DNA of 11,711 nucleotides from Lachnospiraceae bacterium (GTDB lineage: Bacteria > Bacillota > Clostridia > Lachnospirales > Lachnospiraceae): contig JAAUZW010000036.1 of assembly GCA_014804385.1 (NCBI GenBank), positions 38,979 to 50,689 of the forward strand. Direction: 5' to 3'. A program made the position numbers and the translations under genes. A model generated the notes under the pieces. That model was not told the origin of the DNA. It was given only the letters and a program-made list of their open reading frames with translations, and did not search any database. Of the stretch, positions 1 through 5,467 are shown in pieces (position 1 is the stretch's first letter; every line of letters starts with the position of its first letter).

Positions 1-240
1 CACGGCGGAAGCTTTAAGATTGCCGAAAAGTCAGGCTGTCCCATCATACCCATGAGTATTAACAACGCCAGTCAGATTTGGGAGGATCATCTCCCCCGGA
101 TCAAAAAGGCTCATGTAGTCATCGAGTACGGCAAGCCCATTTACATGGCAGACCTCGATAAGACAGAAAAACGCCGCATCAGCACAATCGTACAGGAAAC
201 CATAAAAGAAATGTACTTTAAAAATAAAGAGCTGGTATAA
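1..240 (+). CDS. plsC: Lysophospholipid acyltransferase (PlsC family), C-terminal fragment
   Basis: This is the last 79 codons of a gene whose 5' part lies left of the window; the frame is open from base 1. The peptide HGGSFKIAEKSGCPIIPM matches the stretch that follows the EGTRS motif in 1-acylglycerol-3-phosphate acyltransferases, where the acceptor-side strand reads roughly 'G-x-K-x-A-x-x-x-G-x-P-I-I-P'. The tail (VVIEYGKPIYMADLDK, then a helix ending KNKELV) is typical of Clostridial members. The family transfers an acyl chain to lysophosphatidic acid at the inner membrane face during phospholipid synthesis. The catalytic HxxxxD and EGTRS motifs are outside the window, so activity cannot be judged. 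An ATG at 52 is only an internal Met. It is the only plus-strand gene and ends on a terminator overlapping its last codons. Confidence 0.88.
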   Translation, partial: HGGSFKIAEKSGCPIIPMSINNASQIWEDHLPRIKKAHVVIEYGKPIYMADLDKTEKRRISTIVQETIKEMYFKNKELV

Positions 241-257
241 CCTCAGCTCTTTATTTT
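221..257. terminator. Bidirectional intrinsic terminator between convergent genes
   Basis: A 14-bp perfect stem pairs 221-234 with 244-257 around a 9-nt loop. The core is AAAGAGCTG/CAGCTCTTT, flanked by A-rich and T-rich arms. On the plus strand the right arm runs into TTTATTTTTTT; on the minus strand the other arm ends in TTTATTTTTAAA. It therefore suits both the plus-strand acyltransferase, whose stop codon is in the loop, and the leftward GH9-like gene, whose TAA is at 259-261. Confidence 0.88.
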
Positions 258-258
258 T

Positions 259-1854
259 TTATTCTTCGCTCACCACAAGCTCATCATCCATAATAGCGGT
301 AAGCAAAAGCAGAAGTTCCGCATTCAGATCCACCTGATTCATGATTCCCAGACTCTCATCAATATCCCGATAGTTGCGTCCTCCCACATCATCCAGATAG
401 GATATGGAGCTTATATTACGTCCCAGCATATAGTGCAGATGATTCTCTAACACAGTCGCATACTCGTGGTTTGTAATGATATGATCTACCACCGCCAGTC
501 TCGTCATATCCCGTAAGATCCCGGCCTGACCGCCACGGCTTTCGTTTGTCTCCACCAAAAGTCTGGATCCCTTCGACGCATAGGATATCGTTTCCACCTT
601 CCGCATCAGATCATTTATTATGGTTTCACACAGGTTCATATCCACCTTCTGCTTCGTGGAAAGATAAGTCACACACCCCCAGAACACAAAATCATTCTCC
701 AGATCCAGATCCGGATTCTGTGTCAGATAGGATTTGACCACATTGTGATACTGATATCCTCCTGTTGCCCGATAAAGTTCTGCCGTTGCAAAGAAATACT
801 GCGCTTCTGACACATCCGCCAGATACTGTTCTGCGTAGCGATAAGCTCTGTCTGAAGCTTTCAGACACAGTGTAGCAAACTCCAGATCATAACTCTGGTA
901 AAGATAACTGAATTTCGCCATGGTAGCCGCATAATTAATGGTCGCATCCATGGTAATACCATCTATGTAAAGAATATACCCCATCGTCTTATTATCCACG
1001 GAACTGACAGAATCATACACGGCACCGCTCGTGCTGTCCTGCATCTTTAAGAGCCAGTCGATCTCATATCTCACTTCGTCCAACAGATCAGGAATCCCAT
1101 TACCGCTCTCCGGAATCCCCATCTCATCTCCAAAGGCATCTGAATACAACTCGTAGTTAAGAAGCATGGAATTGACGCTCTGACATCCCTTGTTTACATC
1201 CCGGCTCCCAATCTCATCCACATGCCAGCCGCCTGACACATCCCGCTTGATCATCGCCTCATCCTTCATCTGCGCTTCTCTGGAATGGCAGGCATTGTGC
1301 GCAGCTTCTCCCGCCAATTCCGTCGAGAGCGTCACCCCACAGCGGTTAATATAGTATTGCTTAAACGCCTTTTGAAAAACCGCCTCATAAGGATCCTCCG
1401 CTATCTCAAACACATAGGACTGTCCGATGGCCGCCGCTTGAATATAATAATTCCCAATCATGTTAAACTCTGTAAAATCCGCATAACTGATATAGATACC
1501 CGAGGCATCATCGTAACCCTTTTGCTCAATCGGCCCGGTATAAACCTCCCGCCCGGTCTTTGCATCCATGACAGCAAAGGTATCCGGCGGCGTTTCCCCG
1601 CATATCATCGCTATCTTGTTACTTCCCTGCGCATATCCTACCTGATCCACCAGAATGCTCGGCAAACTTTCCGGCACTTCATAATCAAACTCCGGAGAAA
1701 GCCCCAGACTGGTAAAATCATCTGCTTCCTCTCGTCCCGTCACTGCGTTTCCCTGGAAGTCCTCCATAATGCCGCAGCCGGTAAACAAGGCCACCATCAG
1801 GGTAAGGATCAGGAAAATGCCGGTTATTCTTTTAAAATTATGACTTTTTCGCAT
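259..1854 (-). CDS. GH9-like lipoprotein, probable pseudoenzyme
   Basis: A 531-residue exported lipoprotein: a basic N-terminus and hydrophobic stretch (residues 7-26) end in a lipobox with Cys27 (LFTGC). Residues about 66-155 resemble the Ig-like domain preceding many GH9 cellulases (ILVDQVGYAQGSNKIAMI). Residues about 160-525 are the (alpha/alpha)6 GH9 domain, with the clear signature IPESGNGIPDLLDEVRYEID and the C-terminal LGRN motif. The catalytic positions are altered. The family's GGW-[YH]-DAGD reads SGGWHVDEIGSRD (residues 207-219), so an ungapped alignment puts V212 and I215 at the two Asp positions. The terminal NE, with the proton-donor Glu, reads N506-Q507, and the downstream His-Arg of the family (PHHR) is absent. 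It probably binds glycan or acts structurally rather than hydrolysing. The start has AAAGGA about 8 nt upstream. It lies 46 nt behind the amidohydrolase gene, likely in one operon. Confidence 0.85.
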   Translation of the reverse strand: MRKSHNFKRITGIFLILTLMVALFTGCGIMEDFQGNAVTGREEADDFTSLGLSPEFDYEVPESLPSILVDQVGYAQGSNKIAMICGETPPDTFAVMDAKTGREVYTGPIEQKGYDDASGIYISYADFTEFNMIGNYYIQAAAIGQSYVFEIAEDPYEAVFQKAFKQYYINRCGVTLSTELAGEAAHNACHSREAQMKDEAMIKRDVSGGWHVDEIGSRDVNKGCQSVNSMLLNYELYSDAFGDEMGIPESGNGIPDLLDEVRYEIDWLLKMQDSTSGAVYDSVSSVDNKTMGYILYIDGITMDATINYAATMAKFSYLYQSYDLEFATLCLKASDRAYRYAEQYLADVSEAQYFFATAELYRATGGYQYHNVVKSYLTQNPDLDLENDFVFWGCVTYLSTKQKVDMNLCETIINDLMRKVETISYASKGSRLLVETNESRGGQAGILRDMTRLAVVDHIITNHEYATVLENHLHYMLGRNISSISYLDDVGGRNYRDIDESLGIMNQVDLNAELLLLLTAIMDDELVVSEE

Positions 1855-1900
1855 GGCTGATTCCTTTCACGAACAATTATAAACCACCCGTGCGAAAACT

Positions 1901-3052
1901 TCAATCGTCCGAATCCGCCCGATGCACAACCTCCCCCTCTATGATGGTATAGCACGTTCTGGTAAACACTTCCATGGGATTACCGGTAAAGACAGCGATG
2001 TCCGCATCTTTCCCCGGTGCAAGGCTTCCCACCCGCTCCTCCACACCGCAGATCTTTGCCGCATTGATCGTAATGGACCGCAAGCCCTCCTCAGGGGACA
2101 TACCCGCCTTCACCGCCAGACCGGCACAGATGGGCAGAAACTGAATCTTCGACACCGGATGGTCTGTCGTAATGGCAGTTAAGATCCCATGTCCCGACAA
2201 AAGCCCTGCCGTCTTAAAGGCCATATTCTGCACCTCTATTTTATTGCGGCTTGCCATGTCCGGCCCTACAATAGCCGGAAAGCCCGCCTCCTTCAATTCC
2301 TCCATGATCAGATGGCCTTCACTGCAGTGATCTAAGGTCATCCGCAGATGAAATTCTTTCGCGATACGCACGGCCGTCAAAATATCGTCTGCTCTGTGCG
2401 CATGCGCTTTCAGCGGAATCTCGCCCCGCAAGACGGGCAGCCAGCATTCATAGCGAAAATCCACTTCTCCCTCTTCTTTTTCCCGCTTCTTCTGATAAGC
2501 CACAGCCTTGGTCAACTCTTCCCGGAGCATGGCGGCTATGGCCATCCGTGTGGCGGGAGACTTGTTCTGTCCGGAATAATTCACCTTGGGGTTTTCTCCG
2601 AAAGCCACTTTCATAGCCGCCGGCGCTTTCACGATCATGTGATCGATACATCTCCCATGGGTCTTCACAAAGACAAACTGACCTCCCACCACATTGGCGC
2701 TGCCGGGGCCAATCATTGCGGAAGTAATCCCGGCCTGCAGCGCATCGTTAAAAGCCGCATCCATAGGATTGATCGCGTCGATGGCACGAAGCTGGGGCGT
2801 AATGGGATCCACCGTCTCATTGCAATCGTCCCCTTCCATGCCCTTCTTTTCCTCCGTGATCCCCATGTGACAGTGGGCCTCAATGATTCCCGGCATCACC
2901 AGATTTCCCTGCACATCCAACACTTCTCCATCCGGAGCAGGGCAATCTTTCATATCTCCTACCGCAGCAATCTTACCATCTGCGATCTGCACATAACCGT
3001 CCGCGTAATCCTGCTCCGCCATAGTCTTGATATTCCCGTGTATAATAAACAT
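1901..3052 (-). CDS. Metal-dependent amidohydrolase
   Basis: A complete 383-residue amidohydrolase-superfamily enzyme of the imidazolonepropionase/dihydroorotase-like type. An N-terminal beta-sandwich leads into VMPGIIEAHCHMG (His60 and His62, the HxH metal motif on strand 1). Further metal-site candidates are the His residues in KAHAHRADD and LDHCSEGH, and the Asp in TTDHPV on the last barrel strand. The C-terminus has the family's closing signature, GSLAPGKDADIAVFTGNP. These enzymes hydrolyse cyclic amides, dipeptides or related C-N bonds; the substrate cannot be read here. There is no signal peptide, so it is cytosolic. The ATG has a textbook AGGAGG 6 nt upstream and its own sigma-A-like promoter. 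The gene is followed 46 nt later by the GH9-like lipoprotein gene; no functional link between the two is evident. Confidence 0.9.
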   Translation of the reverse strand: MFIIHGNIKTMAEQDYADGYVQIADGKIAAVGDMKDCPAPDGEVLDVQGNLVMPGIIEAHCHMGITEEKKGMEGDDCNETVDPITPQLRAIDAINPMDAAFNDALQAGITSAMIGPGSANVVGGQFVFVKTHGRCIDHMIVKAPAAMKVAFGENPKVNYSGQNKSPATRMAIAAMLREELTKAVAYQKKREKEEGEVDFRYECWLPVLRGEIPLKAHAHRADDILTAVRIAKEFHLRMTLDHCSEGHLIMEELKEAGFPAIVGPDMASRNKIEVQNMAFKTAGLLSGHGILTAITTDHPVSKIQFLPICAGLAVKAGMSPEEGLRSITINAAKICGVEERVGSLAPGKDADIAVFTGNPMEVFTRTCYTIIEGEVVHRADSDD

Positions 3053-3106
3053 TTATTGCCTCCTGCAATTTTCTCACACGCTTAAATTTAGATAATCGCG
3101 GAACTC

Positions 3107-3135
3107 ATTATAATAATGCTTTCATAATTGTGCAA
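3107..3135 (-). promoter_or_regulatory. Sigma-A-type promoter for the amidohydrolase operon
   Basis: Read leftward: TTGCAC (3130-3135), a 17-nt spacer, then a perfect TATAAT (3107-3112). The predicted start site leaves a leader of about 50 nt before the ATG at 3052. The -35 hexamer sits inside the left arm of the inverted-repeat element at 3127-3282, so the element may have contributed the promoter. Confidence 0.6.
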
Positions 3136-3282
3136 ATAGCATAATTATAAGCGGACCCTTGAAACTGTTTAAATCCTTCGGATTAAAACGGCCGGTACTT
3201 GGCAAGGTTCTTTCGAGCCTAGTACCGCTGCGTTTGGAACGGAGCGAAAGCGCGTCTGCGTTGATTATGCTATTTGTACAAT
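3127..3282. repeat. Structured inverted-repeat element 1 (156 nt)
   Basis: Two matching ends pair over 21 positions (3127-3147 with 3262-3282): 19 Watson-Crick pairs plus two G-T positions. The core is CAAATAGCATAAT facing ATTATGCTATTTG. Inside are a hairpin at 3165-3191 (AATCC-TTC-GGATT core), one at 3193-3227 (CGGTACT/AGTACCG outer stem with an inner AGGTTC/GAGCCT stem), and a GC-rich part (3228-3260) with small hairpins and a GCGAAAGC turn. The non-Watson-Crick positions are G-U when read as plus-strand RNA and A-C on the minus strand. That hints that, if this is an RNA, the plus strand is the structured one, against the direction of both neighbours. It fills most of the gap between spoIIQ and the amidohydrolase gene. 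No T-run follows on either strand, so it is not a standard terminator. A MITE-like repeat or an RNA are both possible. Confidence 0.65.
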
Positions 3283-3316
3283 CTCAACATTCAAGAAGAA
3301 GTTTCGCAATTACCTA

Positions 3317-4243
3317 TTATTGTAATTTGGACAAAGGATTCACCGGCTCCCCGTCCTTGGTCAGCTTAAAGTATACGTTCGTCCCCTCCGTGCTGTAATA
3401 CTTCGTAGGGTTTGCCACGTTGCCGATACCATCCCCCACATTCACATAGCTTCCCTCAGACACCGTGATATTCTCAAGCTGTCCGTAGGTCAGTTCGTAA
3501 CCGTTTCCCAGCTCCATCACCACGGTATTACCGGTGCCCGGATCGTAACTCACAGAGGTCACCCGCCCATCCGCCGCCGCACAGATCTGTTCTCCCTGCG
3601 TTGCCGCGATCACAATTGCCGGGTTGTATTTATACTGGTCCAGGGTCGGAAAATAAATAGTCTTGTCCATGCTGTAATTGATCAGCACATCACCCACAAT
3701 AGGCCATACCAATCCATCCTCTTCATTAAAATCCAACTCTGGCTGTACCGTAGTGGAAACGGCCTCCACCTCGTCGCTCATGACCGTGTCTACCGTCTCG
3801 TCAAACATACCCTCTTCCTCGACGGCGGCACTCTCCTTCTTTTTCGCGGAGGACTTCTCTACCGGATCGTCCTTTTTGGGTTCTTCTTTGCTCTGCTTTT
3901 TCTCTGCCGCCGCACTGCCGGATGTCTTCTCTTTCTTCTGTCCGTTCTCCGTATTTTCTACGTGCAGGGAATTGGCCTCCTGAAAGCTGGGATCATAGTC
4001 CAGATCGTCCGTGCCCACATCCGCAAAGAGAGTGTCCAGTTCTTCTCCCGACACCATATTTTCCGCAAGCTCTGCACTGCTCTGCTCCAGTGCGCCGAAG
4101 TCCACCACATAGTTGTCCTGCTCCGCCCGGTTATTCTTCCTCACATAAAGACCGGTGACTGTCAGGGCCGCCAGCACAAATACTGCGGATGCCAGCATGA
4201 TGATCCTCTCTTTCCCGATATTGTTTCTATTTCTTCTCGCCAT
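3317..4243 (-). CDS. spoIIQ: SpoIIQ-like sporulation protein (degenerate M23/LytM domain)
   Basis: A 308-residue protein with a short basic N-terminus, one membrane segment (about 13-33), a long Lys/Glu/Ser-rich linker (about 95-145) and a C-terminal LytM/M23 peptidase fold (about 178-300). SpoIIQ sits in the forespore membrane and forms the channel/zipper with mother-cell SpoIIIAH during engulfment. The name rests on this architecture and on the position directly after spoIID, an order known from Clostridia such as C. difficile. All zinc-site positions appear lost: the HxGxD motif reads N207-P-A-I-V211, the YxHL histidine is Gln255, and HLHFE reads N289-V-Y291-F-K. A purely structural role is therefore likely. 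B. subtilis SpoIIQ is also a degenerate LytM protein. The ATG has AGGAGG 8 nt upstream. A sigma-F-like promoter overlaps the end of spoIID. Confidence 0.83.
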   Translation of the reverse strand: MARRNRNNIGKERIIMLASAVFVLAALTVTGLYVRKNNRAEQDNYVVDFGALEQSSAELAENMVSGEELDTLFADVGTDDLDYDPSFQEANSLHVENTENGQKKEKTSGSAAAEKKQSKEEPKKDDPVEKSSAKKKESAAVEEEGMFDETVDTVMSDEVEAVSTTVQPELDFNEEDGLVWPIVGDVLINYSMDKTIYFPTLDQYKYNPAIVIAATQGEQICAAADGRVTSVSYDPGTGNTVVMELGNGYELTYGQLENITVSEGSYVNVGDGIGNVANPTKYYSTEGTNVYFKLTKDGEPVNPLSKLQ

Positions 4244-4274
4244 AAAACTCGCCTCCTGTTTTTCTTATGGAGTT

Positions 4275-4302
4275 AGTTTTACCCGTTTTTTCCGGCTTAT
4301 TC
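4275..4302 (-). promoter_or_regulatory. Candidate sigma-F/sigma-G promoter for spoIIQ
   Basis: Read leftward: GAATA (4298-4302), a 14-nt spacer, then GGTAAAACT (4275-4283). The known forespore consensus is about GYATA, 15 nt, GGNNANANT. The -10 matches fully and the -35 at four of five bases. The expected start lies about 25 nt before the spoIIQ ATG and just upstream of its SD. spoIIQ of B. subtilis is sigma-F-dependent, which supports the reading; the call is from short motifs only. Confidence 0.42.
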
Positions 4303-5268
4303 AAATTTTGCTAATTCTGTCTGAAAAAAGAAATCCGCAAGGATCTCCTCATAGGTCTCCCCCTCCTTCGCCTTGCAGTTGGCACTGTATTGGCTCAAGC
4401 CATAGCCGTGCCCTACACCTGTCACGGAAAAGAGTACCCGATCTTCCTCCCAGGTAGCCGTAAAGGAGGCGGATGCCAATCCGAAAAGATGTCGGAACGT
4501 CTCCCCATCCACTCGTTTTTTCTCCTGTTTTTCCGTAGAATATGACACACTCGTCATATATCCTGCGTCGTCACAGTTGAAATTCCTGTTTTCCCACAGC
4601 TCCTCCCGTCCGCATTCCTCTCCTAAAATCCCTGCAAGAGCCTCGATATAAGCTTCCTTTTCCACCTCCGCTACGCTGTGGTAATCGGGAGAAGTTTTAT
4701 CCTGCTCGCAGGAAACTGAGGAAAAGTAAGGACACTCCCCCTCACTCGCCGCTCTGGTATGCCCGTTGCTCACGGAAAAATAAGAGGCGCGGATCGGCTC
4801 TCCCTGATAAGTCAGGATCATACCCTCCGTCTCCTCCACCGCCTGTCTGCTCTTGAAAAACACTTCCGCTTCCACACCCTCCGGCTCTGCATAAAAAGCG
4901 GCAAGCCCATCGCCTGCCACCCGTATCTCCTCTCCCTCCTCCTGATACTGTCTCGCAAGCTCTGTCCGCAAAAGCACCGCCTGCGCCTTTAATGTTTCCA
5001 GTTCATAATCTCCGGGCATGACCTGAAAAAGCCGATACACTAAATATTCTTCCAGAGGCAGCTCCCAGACGCCCCACTCCAGGACCGCCTCCACCATATG
5101 GCTGTCCTGCTGCCCCCGCGCTATATTGTCCGCTCCCAAACGCTCCTTCTCCTCCCCCACATGCCCCCAAAGACAGGCGCAGATATAGGGCAATAAAAAA
5201 ACAAACAAAAGAAAGCTTCCCGCATCCCTCTTGTTTGTTTTTTTTAAGACGATTCCATTTTTGTTCAT
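4297..5268 (-). CDS. spoIID: SpoIID stage II sporulation protein (peptidoglycan lytic transglycosylase family)
   Basis: A 323-residue membrane-anchored protein with one membrane segment at about 18-34 and the SpoIID/LytB domain from about 60 to the end. Family landmarks are LPLEEYL, LETLKAQAVLLRT, YFSVSNGHT, and the C-terminal GHGYGLSQYSA followed by a final helix (TYEEILADFF). SpoIID cleaves denuded glycan strands in the mother cell during engulfment, with SpoIIP and SpoIIM. The motif normally reading E-M-P, whose Glu is catalytic (E88 in B. subtilis), reads V83-M-P here; the Val codon is GTC at 5020-5022, two changes from a Glu codon. I chose the ATG at 5268, preceded by GGGGTG 4 nt upstream. 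A GTG at 5322 is in frame but has no SD and lies at the edge of the repeat element. spoIIQ follows after 53 nt. Confidence 0.85.
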   Translation of the reverse strand: MNKNGIVLKKTNKRDAGSFLLFVFLLPYICACLWGHVGEEKERLGADNIARGQQDSHMVEAVLEWGVWELPLEEYLVYRLFQVMPGDYELETLKAQAVLLRTELARQYQEEGEEIRVAGDGLAAFYAEPEGVEAEVFFKSRQAVEETEGMILTYQGEPIRASYFSVSNGHTRAASEGECPYFSSVSCEQDKTSPDYHSVAEVEKEAYIEALAGILGEECGREELWENRNFNCDDAGYMTSVSYSTEKQEKKRVDGETFRHLFGLASASFTATWEEDRVLFSVTGVGHGYGLSQYSANCKAKEGETYEEILADFFFQTELAKFE

Positions 5269-5276
5269 GCGACACC

Positions 5277-5299
5277 CCACATATCCTATTCCTATGTGG
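5277..5299 (-). promoter_or_regulatory. Small hairpin next to the spoIID ribosome binding site
   Basis: A 7-bp perfect stem (CCACATA/TATGTGG) with the 9-nt loop GGAATAGGA, read on the minus strand. It ends 8 nt before the spoIID ATG, so its last two G bases overlap the GGGGTG SD-like sequence, and the loop carries another purine-rich AGGA. Folding could hide or reposition the ribosome site. The upstream AATAAA...CATAGG pattern is only weakly sigma-E-like, so I do not call a promoter there. Confidence 0.35.
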
Positions 5300-5322
5300 A
5301 TGTCCGGTTTTTTATTACACAC

Positions 5323-5458
5323 TCAGAGCCATGCAGATTTATACAAAACTGACTGTACAAGCTTGCTTGTTAAAGTCTGTTTTTATAAATCTATATGGCG
5401 AGAGCCATATATGAGCGAAAGCAAAGCATCGAAGATGCGATTTCGCGAATGGCTCTGA
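5323..5458. repeat. Structured inverted-repeat element 2 (136 nt, cloverleaf-like)
   Basis: Perfect 10-bp ends, TCAGAGCCAT (5323-5332) and ATGGCTCTGA (5449-5458), close a junction with three arms. Arm A (5335-5392) is a long hairpin: AGATTTATA/TATAAATCT, then AAAAC/GTTTT and GACT/AGTC, with a CTTG loop. Arm B (5392-5411) is TATATGGC/GCCATATA around a GAGA (GNRA) tetraloop. Arm C (5415-5446) is GCGAAA/TTTCGC enclosing GCATC-GAA-GATGC. The element begins just after the EF-hand gene's stop and ends about 55 nt before the spoIID start. It shares the 10-mer GAGCGAAAGC (5413-5422) with the element at 3127-3282. No T-run follows on either strand. It carries no tRNA T-loop or anticodon-arm signature. 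An intergenic repeat or a structured RNA is likely; the function is unknown. Confidence 0.7.
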
Positions 5459-5467
5459 ACAAGTTGT

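Noticed and set aside
259..1854. Frameshift or pseudogene explanation for the odd GH9 active site
   Set aside because: Family similarity continues in one frame on both sides of each changed motif, and the replaced residues are clean substitutions. A sequencing error would not account for both sites.
1285..1860. Plus-strand open frame of 191 codons opposite the GH9-like gene
   Set aside because: It is antisense to a strongly supported lipoprotein gene. The Arg/Ile-rich translation lacks any motif.
2348..3085. Long plus-strand open frame opposite the amidohydrolase gene
   Set aside because: It lies wholly antisense to a gene with clear family motifs. The translation is rich in His, Arg and Ser with no recognisable domain, and no SD was found. 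It is a shadow of the real gene.
3127..3282. Insertion sequence remnant
   Set aside because: No transposase fragment and no clear flanking target duplication were seen. The element is small and structured throughout, so I report it only as an inverted-repeat element.
3159..3398. Plus-strand reading frame through element 1 into the end of spoIIQ
   Set aside because: TTG start, no SD, and it overlaps the structured repeat and the antisense of spoIIQ. The translation has no known motif.
5269..5322. Longer SpoIID starting at the GTG at 5322
   Set aside because: No SD precedes it, it sits at the border of the repeat element, and it would put 18 extra residues before a normal basic N-terminus and membrane segment.
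5323..5458. tRNA or tmRNA-like gene suggested by the cloverleaf shape
   Set aside because: Arm lengths do not fit, there is no TTCRA T-loop, no 7-nt anticodon loop and no acceptor CCA pattern. The closing stem is 10 bp.
5323..5458. Intrinsic terminator of the EF-hand gene
   Set aside because: No U-run follows the closing stem on either strand, and the multi-arm fold is much larger than a terminator.
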